Positions 36,416-46,503 of a stretch of DNA of 64,000 nt are shown here, one piece after another; positions within the stretch are counted from its first letter, which is position 1; each line of letters begins with the position of its first letter. The translations under genes and the position numbers were made by a program. The stretch covers positions 230,051-294,050 of the forward strand of contig NW_022985187.1 in assembly GCF_010093535.1 (NCBI RefSeq), read 5' to 3'. This DNA is from Lindgomyces ingoldianus (lineage: Eukaryota; Ascomycota; Dothideomycetes; Pleosporales; Lindgomycetaceae). A model generated the notes under the pieces. That model had not been told where the DNA came from and did no database searches. It saw only the letters and a program-made list of their open reading frames with translations.

Positions 36416-36859
36416 CTTGTCAGACCGACTGTCTCGACCTTGGCGCTATTGTTTTAGGGACACACCTCGTCAAACAAATGCGCACGGGAAGCAATGTGCA
36501 ATTCCAGACCAATTCGAGAATACGACGATGAGCGTCCCAGCAATGAAGAAAGAATACTTAAGCAATTGAATCATGACACAAGATGAACTCTGGATGAGCT
36601 CCGTTAACTCCGGCAGCTTGGCACGCGGGTGACAAAAACACGGTACTCTAAAAATGCTTGGCACCACAGCCTCCTTCAATCACCAGCAAAATCAGATGCG
36701 GAGCGCCATTTTGATTGAATAATCGCATGAAGCTTTTCGCATGTATATAATCTCTCTATGTATGCTTTTGGAGGGGTAAAAATCCTTAACCGCTCGTAAT
36801 AGGGGCTTCTTAGGCCAAAAGTTTAACACAGCTTCTCACCCCGCCTGTTCTTCCTCATG
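36416..36859. other. Upstream region of the phosphate carrier gene
   Basis: Leader and promoter space for the carrier gene, passing at about 36780 into repeat-derived sequence. No independent gene seen. Confidence 0.5.
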
Positions 36860-37085
36860 AGTCAACTGCCCATCCTTTTCAATTACATCTTTAAGCCTTT
36901 AAGGCATAGAGTAGATCCTTACATTCACAAACTTCTCAGAGACTGTCTCTTGTCCTTTAAGAGTTAGTTCTCTAGTGTCTGATTCATCAAAATAGTGGAA
37001 CTTCTTAACGTACTACTTTAGATGCTGCCAGGCGTTTCCAATAGGAGACGAATTAGGAGAGAAGTGGAAGTTAAAGTGCTACTCT
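36860..37085 (-). pseudogene. Tc1/mariner-type transposase relic (C-terminal part)
   Basis: Read on the minus strand through damage, the segment gives NFHFSPNSSPIGNAWQHLK, which corresponds to the SPDLNPIENLW-type motif near the last catalytic residue of Tc1/mariner DDE transposases, then FHYFDESDTRELTLKG and RLKDVIEKDGQLT as in fungal members. Frame changes and stops make it non-functional. The rest of the element is not recognisable. Confidence 0.7.
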
Positions 37086-37387
37086 AATCCATGTCTTTAT
37101 TCTTAGGTTTATTAGCAGAGCTTGCTCTGCTTATTATATTCGGGTTTGCAGAACGAAAAGTTGAGCAGAATCTCCTCTTTTGGACGCGCTAGTTAGTCAG
37201 AATTTCTTCGGATAAACCCCGGTAACGCTATTTCTCTGTCACCTTATGTATTTCTTACATTCTTTTTTAAAAAAAATGTATACGTAATATAAGTGCACCT
37301 TTCTGTTAATTTGCACGCAGTTTGCTCTAGCATGCGTTGTGTAAAACATGTTTAAATTATTGTTAGTGGCGTCTGTTCCACCTCTCT

Positions 37388-37590
37388 AGCCACATCGGTG
37401 TGTCGGGGATTAGCATCAGCCACATTGGTGTGTCGGGGATTAGCATCAGCCACATTGGTGTGTCGGGGATTAGCATCAGCCACATTGGTGTGTCGGGGAT
37501 TAGCATCAGCCGCATCGGTGTGTCGGGGATTGGCATCAGCCGCATCGGTGTGTCGGGGATTGGCATCAGTGTGTCAGGGATTGGCAGCTG
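37388..37590. repeat. 30-bp minisatellite, six full units and a partial
   Basis: Units start AGCCACAT.GGTGTGTCGGG and end GATTAGCATC. Six full copies lie at 37388-37567; a shortened copy runs to about 37590 and joins TGCTCACACACCTGAGTTGC, the terminus also found near 9665. Because 30 is a multiple of three, several frames stay open across it, but none is a credible gene. Degenerate copies occur near 39570 and 39840. Confidence 0.92.
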
Positions 37591-37661
37591 CTCACACACC
37601 TGAGTTGCTCACTTTTGCCAAGACCACACCACAACAAACTTTATTATGGCCCTGTTAGATT

Positions 37662-38116
37662 AAGCACTGTTTCTAGGCTTCCTGAGATGAATGATGGGTT
37701 TGGATATGATGTATAGGATGATGATTGATTGTATTGATTTATCGATCCTTTTTCTCCTCTGCTCGTGTTGCTCGGCTTTTGTTTTTCCGGTCCGAGTCCC
37801 TCGCGCACTAGCCCTATGCGCGACCAGCTTGCAACTGTCAGATATGCGCACCTACTGTCAAGACAGGAGGAACGCTTGACGAAAGCTGCTACATAGTACG
37901 AGCAATAAGCTCGAACAGCATGTTGCAGCAAATTGCAGCATTTTGCAAGCTGGTCGCGCATAGGGCAAGTGCGCGAGGGACTCGGATCGGCAAAACAAAA
38001 AGCCGAGCAACACGAGTAGAGCAGAAAAAGGATCAATAAATCAATACAATCAATCATCATCCCATACATCATATCCAAACCCATCATTCATCTCAGGAAG
38101 CCCAGAAACAGTGCTT
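37662..38116. repeat. Large palindrome, arms of 173/174 bp (A and A')
   Basis: 37662-37834 is the inverse of 37943-38116 with few differences. The arms begin AAGCACTGTTTCT and end ACCAGCTTGCAA. The 108-bp spacer holds repeat B and a few reverse-oriented 10-bp units. Such a structure would fold into a long hairpin and resembles a foldback or MITE-like element. Confidence 0.9.
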
Positions 38117-38378
38117 CAATCTGACAGCAACATGCTGCAAAATGCTGCAATTTGCTGCAAAATGCTGCAACATGCTGCAACATGCTGCAATTTGTTGCAA
38201 AATGTTGCAAAATGCTGCAATTTGCTGCAACATGCTGCAATTTGTTGCAAAATACTGCAACATGCAGCAATTTGCAGCAATTTGCAGCAATATACTGTTC
38301 GAGCTTATTGCTCGTACTATGTAGCAGCTTTCGTCCAGCGTTCCTCCTGTCTTGACAGTAGGTGCGCATATCTGACAG
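37835..38378. repeat. Second inverted pair (B and B'), interlocked with the first
   Basis: 37835-37918 recurs inverted at 38295-38378, starting CTGTCAGATATGCGCACC and including GTACGAGCAATAAGCTCG. The order along the DNA is A, B, A', 10-bp tract, B', so the two palindromes overlap rather than nest. Confidence 0.88.
38118..38292. repeat. 10-bp tandem repeat TGCTGCAANN, tract 1
   Basis: About 17 consecutive 10-bp units of the form TGCTGCAA followed by two variable bases (AA, TT or CA). A short reverse-oriented stretch of the same unit lies at about 37919-37945. Little decay, so the expansion is fairly recent. Confidence 0.9.
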
Positions 38379-40696
38379 GCCTATAACAACCCGCTCTAGC
38401 ACTATAAAGTACAGTACAGCCTAGAATATTATTTAGATACTACTTCTACTTCTTGCTTACACGTTTGCGCGTTATGCCTAGTCTAATTGCGCTGTCCGCA
38501 GCGTCTTTAGGATTGCTTACCTACTTTAGCTTGCACCTGCTTCTTTGCCTTCTTCCTGTCACTGCGCGCCCTAACCTCCTTTAGAGCTGTTAAGCGCAGG
38601 CCTTTCTAAATGTAGCTGCCTTATTAGCTGCTTAAAGCTTAGTAATTTTCTATTACGCTAACACTAGCTTATGCACAATTATTGCTGCCCTTTTTAAGGC
38701 TTTTTTTCTAGAGGCATTACCCCCCCTAGAACCCTCTCTATACGTAGAGCTACTTGCAACAGAACTAATATCTACTAGGGATTGCTGCCTGCTACTGTAA
38801 TCTACTGTAGTTTGCTGCAATTTGCTATAGTTTGCCGCAATTTGCTGTAGTTTGCTGTAATTTGCTATAGTTTAGTGCAATTTGCTATAGTTTACCGCAA
38901 TTTGCTATAGTTTGCCGCAATTTGCTGTAGTTTGCTGCAATTTGCTGTAGTTTACTGCAATTTACTGTAGTTTACTATAATTTGCTGTAATTTACTTTAT
39001 GCATTTCTTAACACTGCTAGGTAATCTCTTACTAACAACTCTAGACATTAGCCTATTATATTTAAATAGCAGTTAAAGAAGCAAAACTAGCAGTTATGCA
39101 AGCAAAACAGCTTATTAAGGTATTACATGTACTACATTAATCTTTACAGCGATAGAGAGGTAGAGGCAGAGGCAGAGGCAGCGCTAGAGCTCTCTAGGAC
39201 TCTAAGAAATTCCTGCAGAGGCAACAAACTACACAAGCTACAGCTCTACAACTAGGGCTTTAATGCTAAAATAATTAAATTAAAGATATTAAGTAGTAGT
39301 ATTAAGCCTAGCGTGGCAGTATTAGGCAGTGAAAGGAACAGGCGCAACGCTAGAGACTGTAAGGTGCAAAGAAGAGGAAGACTATTATAAGAGTAGAAAC
39401 ATGTTAAGAGCTAAAGCTAGAACTTATTTTTTTAATTATAGCTAATAATTAACTAATTTCTAAATAACTAATCTTAAATTTATATAAACTTTAAGTTTTT
39501 AAAAAAAAATTTTACTAACTTAATTAAAGCTAAGAATTAGATAGCTATTATTTAAGTTTTTTTTTTAGCTATATTAGTGTGTTAGGGATTAGTATTAGTG
39601 TGAAGCTATGTAAGACACTAGAAGCATAAGGAACTAGATTAAATGTATTGCTAGAGGAATCCTTTGTAGGAGTCTATATATATGCGAAATAAGTAGGTGA
39701 GTCTTAGCAACAGGCCATGGTGAGATGCATACAACTATAGTGCTGACGCATCTAACCATCGTGTGACAACACATCTGACTATTGTGTAACAATAGTGACA
39801 ACGCATCTAAGTGTCACTACTACAAACAATTAGCTACATTAGTGTGTTAGAGATTAGTATTAGCTACGCTTAGTTACAGGCTATAATTAGTTACATGCTA
39901 CAGTTAAATGTTGTTGTTATGCGTCTATTACCTGTCTAATACTACTTTGCTAAGCATTATGCTGCAACTATTCTTTAACCTAAATAACCTACCTTAATGC
40001 GCTAACTATTGCTCTAAGCAAGCTTTGCTTTTACAGATCATTTATGAACTGTCGTAGTATTTTACTATTTAATCTGCTATGGCGATATCCAGAGTCCCTG
40101 TCTTCTTCTAGAATAAATTAATGGCCCTATTAATTATGAACTGCCTCTTCTGTCATGCTTAATGTCGTCCTTATTGTAATGTCTCTTATCAGCAGATCTC
40201 TTAGGGAGCATGACCTAGCCCTGATGTTTACAGACTCTAAAATGGCGAAATATGTATATATGTATGCTAAATGCCTCTGGCCTCTGAAAACTTAGCCGCC
40301 CCTGGACTTCTGCTTTAATTAGGGTATCATTGGGTTTGCAATAACAAGGAGAATAAATTTCTCAATTGTTTAGTTAGTTTAACATGTGGTTGTGGAGTTG
40401 CATTGCGAGGCTCGGTTTGCGTTGTGCGACGTCATCGATGTCTGAGCGTCGACCCCACACCTGATACCTTTGGACATTCACTTCCGTCTAGTACGCTAAC
40501 CCGGTAAATCAAACTAGTTTCAACGTCCTCTTCCACAGGGTCACGCCAGATGAACATGAGCCGCGTATACCTATTCTCACTTGAAGCTGGCGGACAGGTT
40601 TTATCAGATTAGCTCCTGTGATTCTTGAAGACATTTTCAGGGGTAAAAGTGGATTGACTGCGCAAACAATGCATTTCAACGACCACGATACTCCTA
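38379..40696. other. AT-rich, repeat-derived region
   Basis: The stretch contains tract 2, then AT-rich sequence with degenerate copies of the 30-bp minisatellite (about 39568-39600 and 39836-39870), and at 39603-39680 the counterpart of the repeat at 1427-1500. Around 39150-39260 a plus-strand stretch of RGRGRG-like and Q-rich codons may be the tail of a dead transposase. From about 40380 the composition is normal and no gene is seen before the next one. Confidence 0.5.
38805..38998. repeat. 10-bp tandem repeat, tract 2, mutated
   Basis: The same 10-bp period (TTTGCTGCAA) over about 19 units, many changed to TTTGCTATAG or TTTACTGTAA, mostly by transitions and consistent with RIP-like damage of an older copy of tract 1. 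Confidence 0.85.
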
Positions 40697-41799
40697 CTAT
40701 CTCAGACTTTGCTCATCACTAGGTCTCGTCCGACCCTCCTCTGCGGCCGTAGCTTGCGCTTTACTCTGGTCGGCATGCTTCGCCGGATCAAACACATAAA
40801 TCGGAAACTCTAGGAAAACCGACCTCTTTAGGAACATAGGCAGCTTCTCGTACAACTGGGGTGGGAATGGGATGAGAATACTCGTACGGTGTAGGTATCT
40901 CTCATACTCGGCCCACTTGATACCTTTCTCGTACCTTTTCTTCGCCCCCGGCCGTTCTTGCAAAGGAAGCCCGGACAGGAACATAAGCAGCGCTGTGAGG
41001 AAGAAGGGCCCGAGGATGGACGCGTACAATGCTGAGTACGCTCCACCGTGAGCATAGCCGTATGCTGCTGGCGAAACAGCGATCATGAAGATACCTAACC
41101 ACGTTAACTCTAGTCATACCAGGGACGGTGGTCATTCTCTCACTAAACTGGATAATGATCTCTCCAAAGTAATTTGGGTGTCGTGTCCAGGCGAAGAATC
41201 CAACATCACATACAGCGCCATCACTTCCATGGGCACTTCTGAATCGATACTTCTGGACGTCGGATACACTCTCCATAACCAGCCCAATGGAATACAGAAT
41301 GATCCCAGCGATGTCTCGGCCCGTCCCAAAGCCAGGCTGGTTGAACTGAGTGACATTCGGCGAGTTCAAGAGAGTAACTGGTAAGGATACTATCCAGACC
41401 CAGAGCATCTGGCTGGGCTGGGTTAGGCATTGTTACTCAAGTTGTGCCGAGGGGAACTCACAATACCCAGAAGCCAAGAAACGACCAGAATTTATCTCTC
41501 TTGTCGTCAAAGCGGTCATCCTTCCCCGTCTTCAAGATCCTGAAAAGTAGGAAGCCGGAAAGTCGCGCTCCCCATATCATAATGAAAACTGATGCCACGA
41601 TGTTGCGTGCATTATCTCGGGCGCCGCTGAATACGAGCGTGATGACTGCAAGAACAATGAAATTGGTGCCTCCAGCGAAATCGGTAAGCTTGTCGAACTT
41701 GAACGAGAAAGCTATCGAAAAGAAGAAAAGTTGATAGGCGATAGTGATGAGTAGCGTGATGGCAAGATAGTAGTTGTCCAAAATGTGAACAGCACCCAT
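40697..41799 (-). CDS. DUF1295 / steroid 5-alpha-reductase-like membrane protein
   Basis: Multi-spanning membrane protein of the DUF1295 family, related to steroid reductases and isoprenylcysteine methyltransferases; the reaction is not established. ATG at 41799; exons 41799-41462, 41412-41144 and 41094-40697 give 334 aa, usual for the family. Helices are visible near YYLAITLLITIAYQLFFFSI, NFIVLAVITLVF, FQMLWVWIVSLPVTLL, IAGIILYSIGLVM and ILGPFFLTALLMFLSG. The cofactor-site signature is FFAWTRHPNYFGEI at the end of exon 2, the equivalent of WSRHPNYFGE in relatives. The last 60 residues are polar. Both introns are 49 nt, GT-AG. Confidence 0.92.
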
Positions 41800-42863
41800 T
41801 TTTGCAGTTGAAATCTTACTGCAATCTAGAGGAGACGCCCGAATTCGAGGAGATCAACGCATTCTCATATACTAGACTCTTCGCATTCGGTAGCAGCTCT
41901 CTAGAACCCAGCTTCAACAGATGACGACTTAGAAATTTCTCCGATCCTGTAGTAACGGCCGTATTGTACAAAGTGCGAAGAGCAATGGCCAAAAAAGCTC
42001 GATGATGACGCAGGATATCGCGATGCCAAGCGATCGGGAGGTGTTGAGATTCTGGCCCGCGATCTTCGTGTTCCGAGGCCACCGACCACAGACCACAGAC
42101 CACAGACCACGAGCATGGAAAGAAACACCAACGCAACGACTTCAACCCAGAGACACAAATCTCTGCAAAACTGATGGATCCAAGTCTGACAAAAGGACTC
42201 GATCGGATAACCGTCCCTTCATGTCAGGTACTAGTCCACCCGGGACTAGATGGGTCTAGTGCGGACCTTCTGAAACGTGACATGCACGAGACATTGAACC
42301 TCGCACACGTCGCGTCTCAAACTCCACCACCACAGCGGCAACCCAGACCGAACTGACACGGCGCAAACGCCAAAAGGGCCTCACAGGCTGCACGCCAGCC
42401 TGTTGACCCTTACTCGTAATTCGGACTCCCTACTCGGAGTCTTGGCCGGTGTGGGCGCCGAACAATGGCATTGCTGGCGTTACAGCTTGCAATTACAGGA
42501 TGGTTGAGACCTAGCCGCGTGGCAGGAACTAGGAAACTTGGGAAGCCCTGAGCAGAAACACGGGCAGCGTTAAAGAAGACTTGAATTCGCGCCTGAGGTA
42601 GCGATTTTTTGAATGTTTGGGTCCTCGTTCGGCGGTTTTGCAGCTTCCGAACTTCCTCTCTTTTACCTACCCACCCACACTTTTCTCTTCTCTTTCCTTT
42701 CCTTTCGGCAGTCGTGCTGCATGTCTGTGACATTCGCCGCTCTTTAATTCCAGCTGGACTGTTACTCTTACTCGAATAATTCTTATCCTAACCAACCTTA
42801 CTTTGGGTGTACTTGACCTGAGTTCTGGTATCTGATCAAAGGGCTAACCACTCCAATATCAAT
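41800..42863. other. Divergent intergenic region
   Basis: Lies between two start codons facing away from each other (41799 minus, 42864 plus). It includes a short tandem ACCACAG repeat (about 42085-42110) and, near 42660-42715, long CT-rich runs (TTTTCTCTTCTCTTTCC) typical of fungal core promoters. Confidence 0.5.
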
Positions 42864-44931
42864 ATGAAGAGAATAAAATCAACCTGGGCTCTAGCCCTCC
42901 TTCTCTCCGCAGTCAGTCCAACCACAATCATCCCCATGCTCTCATCTCCCACCCCATCCCCTTCCTCCTAACCCCAGCCCAGGTCACTGTATCCGCTGAA
43001 CCGGGACCTTCCCTCAACCTCAAAGCCTTGAACCCCAACCTCCGCGACCGTAAGATCGAAAACCTGCACATGGGCAACGTCATCGACGTGCATCCGCACA
43101 AACAAAGGTCCAACATCGCAAACATAGGCACCCTTGACATCTCTCCGGATGACCATGCCAGCGGAAAGCGCTCGAACATCGCACACATCGGTGGTGGAGG
43201 AGGCCTAGATGCGAAAGTAAATGTGGGCGGTGTAGGCCAGGGTATTAACGTCGCGGACCTAGGAAACTTTGGAAACGGGCAAAATCAAAACCAAGGAAAT
43301 GGACATGGTCAAGCGGGAGGTCTAAACATAGGCGACTTAACAGGTGGAGGGGGAGCTGGAGCTGGACAGGGCATCAACATCGGCGACCTCGCAAATGCTC
43401 AGCAAGCGCATGAAGGCGGAAACAACAACAACTTGAACCTCGACGGTGTTCTGGATGGCTTGAATAAGAACAAAGGAGGAGGTGGTGGTAGGAAGAATAC
43501 TAACAATGTTGAGATTATTGAGGTGAAGGAGACTGTGATTGAGAGGATCCAGCAGAATAAAACGGTTACCGAGTTGAAGATTGAGAGTGCTACGGTATGT
43601 CTACCTGTCGTGCTTGTTGGGTTGGAAACCTGTTATTTTGGGCTTTGGGGTTGATAGATTAGAGCTGACAGTCACAGATTACCGAAAAAGTGACGGAGAA
43701 AGTCACTGAGAAGGTAACCGAAACTGTCAAGGAAACCGTTGCGCAGAATGTTGGGCAGACTGTTGCAACAACGGTCACGATCACTCAGACTGCGGCTGGG
43801 CAAGCGGCTGCGGCTGGAACTGTGACTGTAACTGAGAGTGTATGTCTCTTCCCTCGTCTTTCCACTTCCATGACCAACTGTTCTAACCAAACCCCACAGA
43901 TCTGCTCCAACACCGCAGCCGCGGCCTCGGCAGCCTTCTCTCTAGGAGCAACCTCCGCTGCTGCAGCCCAAGGATCTGCCGTGACCGTCATCGCCGGCTC
44001 TTCAGCAGGCGGCCAAGGACAAGCTCAAGCCTCCGTCGCTGGATCTTCCGCAGCCGGAGCTGCGAGTGCAGTAACCGTCATCGCGGGCGGAGGTAATGCA
44101 GCTGGTGCCGCCAGTTCAGCGGGTGCTCTTCCCCCAGCAACGACTGTCCGAGCGGCCGATAACTCCATGTGTACATGCTCATGCCAATGTCCCGCTGGTT
44201 CGTTCCCTATACAGGCACAACAAGCACAGCCCTTCCAGCTCCAGACGGGCAGTATGGCGGGGATGGTTGCACCCCCTGCCAGCACGCTTTCCACGGTGGT
44301 GGCTGGTGCGGCTGGGAGTGCTGTGACGGTGATAGCTGGTTCGACGGCTGGCGCGGGTGGTGCGAGTGCTGCGGGTTCTGCTGCGGGTTCCGCTGCGAGC
44401 GCGGCCGGGAGTGCTGTCACGGTAATTGCTGGTGGCTCTTCTGGTGTAGCCGGTCAGGCAGCTAGTTCCGGGGCCGTGACGAGCGCAGCGGGTCAAGCTG
44501 GAAGTGCGGTGACTGTCATCGCCGGGTCTTCAGCTACTGCGGGTGCGGGCGCGGAATCCACTGCCGCAGCGGCAGCAAGTGAGAGCGCCGTAACTGTCAT
44601 TGCTGGCTCCTCTGGATCCGGATCGAGCGCAGCATTCGCACTGAGTACTTCGGCCGCAGGAGAAGCCATTGCTTCGAGCTCTGCAGGAGAAGCCATTGCC
44701 TCGAGCTCCGCAGGAGAAGCCATTGCTTCAAGCTCCGCAGCAAGCAGTTCTGCCGCGGCAACAAGCGCACCGCCAGCAGCTCAGTCCCAGGTCGCCGGCT
44801 CTTCGGAGACACTGAGCTCCACAGCAACAGTACAGAACAACAGACTCCCCTTCGACATCTCTACGATAGCGCTGCAGAGCGCCGTAACAGTCAAGCTGGG
44901 GGCTCGGATGCCGAGGCCGACGGCGAGGTAA
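42864..44931 (+). CDS. Secreted Ala/Ser-rich repeat protein
   Basis: Exons 42864-42911, 42983-43594, 43678-43839 and 43900-44931 join in phase 0 to 617 aa. The joined N-terminus, MKRIKSTWALALLLSAVTV followed by SAEPG, is a clear signal peptide. Residues about 40-170 carry a degenerate N-I-[AG]-[DN]-[LI]-G repeat (RSNIANIG, RSNIAHIG, QGINVADLG, GLNIGDL, QGINIGDL). A charged VTEKVTEKVTETVKETV segment follows. The last 330 residues are Ala/Ser/Gly-rich with at least seven copies of SAVTVIAGSS-like repeats, three GEAIASSSA copies and a cysteine cluster CTCSCQC. There is no hydrophobic tail for a GPI anchor, so it is probably a released or wall-associated protein. No known domain. Confidence 0.8.
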
Positions 44932-45275
44932 AGCTAGGAACTAGTGCATTTGAGGGGGGTGAAGCATTTTTCTTCAGATTGATGGATAGTAGAGTTAGAT
45001 TCTGGTCCGGCCTGTTAGCACTAATACCCTATTTACCTTTTTTTTTTTTTTTTTTTTTCTTGTCGTGTTGCAGAGAGAAAATGGGGTCTGCACTACATAC
45101 GCAGTGGGCCTGTAGTCTAGTGACCTGGTGTAGGAATACAGGTGTGGGATACACCACTAGCCTCTCTTAAGCAGGGCCCGAGGGATTGGATAGGACTGCC
45201 AATTCACGATTGACATAAACCGATTTGCTTTTCAAATTCATGGTATGTGTAGTTTTGGGCTTGCTTGCTCTGTTG
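44932..45275. other. Convergent 3' region
   Basis: Lies between two converging genes. It contains a run of about 19 T near 45040-45058. No gene is seen. Confidence 0.5.
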
Positions 45276-46496
45276 CTATTTCTGCATGATGGGTATATTC
45301 TCCGCTTCTGTCGTGCCGGCCTCAGCACTGCTCTTCTGGCCAACCTGAAGCATAGCCTTTTTAGCTCTCTTCATCGCCCTTTTGGACATGGGCTGATCTT
45401 CTCCGGGCTGGTCTTCTCCAGACTGGTTCACCGGAGTGCCCTCTAGACTCTCGGCCTTCCGTTTCTTCTGGGCTTCTGCATTCGCCCGCTGGTCTTTACC
45501 CAGACCTTTCTGGTTATTCTTGCTCTTTCCCACGGCTGCCTCGGATACAGGCTGCTGGCCTCCGTATATGACGTTGACGGCCCCTCTAAAGCTAGTCCGC
45601 TTCAACCGCGCAAATTCGACCACGCTCCTGGCCTCTTTTGTCAGGCCGTCTTTGCCCCTCTCTTGGCCTAGCCCCCAGATTGAAGCTAGATTGATAACAT
45701 CGCTTGGTGCGCGGATCCCCAGTACGTTCCTCGCCTCAGAGCTGAATATTAGCCCTCGTCCTCGGGTGACCCTGATGAGCTGAACCACATTGCCGACTAG
45801 ATTCGTCTTCGCTGCTGGATTGCTAGCGAATAGCCCCGGACTGTAGCACAGTTCAATCTTAATTCCGCGCGCTATTGCTGCGGACAGCATTTTGTACTTG
45901 AAGTGTTTCTCAAATCGTTGGGTCAGGTCGAGGGAAATGAGGTCGACATCAAGGGTCTGACATGCTTGCAGGAGGGTCCGCTCATCGGTTGGCCGAGCAG
46001 CGAGAATGTCATAAGCTTGCTGTAGTTGAGGGATACGGTGGTTCGTCGTAGCGTCGGTGAGGAAGATGTTGCATCTTCGTAGGATGCGGAGTCGCGGGGG
46101 GGTCGGGAAAGGGAGAGGGGTGGGTATCACGCATTTCTGTGCAGGTGCTGTGTTAGAACTGGGACTGGAAGTAAGGCGGATGCTTGTTACCCGGCGGCGT
46201 CATTCGGAAGGGTGGTCGAATCACAGAATGAAGACATCCGGGGAGAACATAAAAGGCCGCCATCGAAACTTTGGAACACACTTACAAGCTCTGCGGGGAG
46301 CTTCCCCGAGTACGTGTACGTGAGCGCAACGACGTCATATCCTACTGCACTATGTAAGTCGAAACTGCGGCGTGAAGCATTCCGCAGGCAAGAACGATCA
46401 GCTGGGAGGTGCTTGCTCACATTCGTCCAGGAACGCAACGGTGCGCTGCAGTTCTCTGTCCTTGTCGCCCCAGGGCACATTCAGGTCGTGAAACAT
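45276..46496 (-). CDS. RPP1: RNase P/MRP protein subunit RPP1 (Rpp30 family)
   Basis: Nuclear/nucleolar protein subunit shared by RNase P (tRNA 5' processing) and RNase MRP. Exons 46496-46421, 46344-46286 and 46136-45276 give 331 aa. The N-terminus [19 protein letters not shown] and the joined [20 protein letters not shown] fit the PHP-like TIM-barrel family, followed by [69 protein letters not shown] and [14 protein letters not shown]. The last 80 residues are basic and disordered ([14 protein letters not shown]), a usual fungal tail. Intron 2 is 149 nt. It is divergent from the CK2 gene, whose longest frame starts 8 bp from this ATG. Confidence 0.9.
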
Positions 46497-46503
46497 CCTC
46501 ACG

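Noticed and set aside
37363..37658. Repetitive frames of 67-86 codons across the minisatellite
   Set aside because: The 30-bp unit is a multiple of three, so all frames free of stops stay open; there is no start context, domain or splice support.
37388..38292. Repeat block considered as a CRISPR array
   Set aside because: Units are contiguous with no unique spacers, the genome is fungal, and no cas genes are present.
38088..38402. Cys/Gln/Leu-rich frames such as 104 codons on the minus strand
   Set aside because: These are translations of the 10-bp TGCTGCAANN repeat and change sense with each frame; no evidence of coding.
44025..44827. Long antisense and alternate-frame ORFs within the Ala-rich gene
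   Set aside because: They arise from GC-rich repetitive codons of the plus-strand gene, which has a signal peptide and consistent phase-0 introns.
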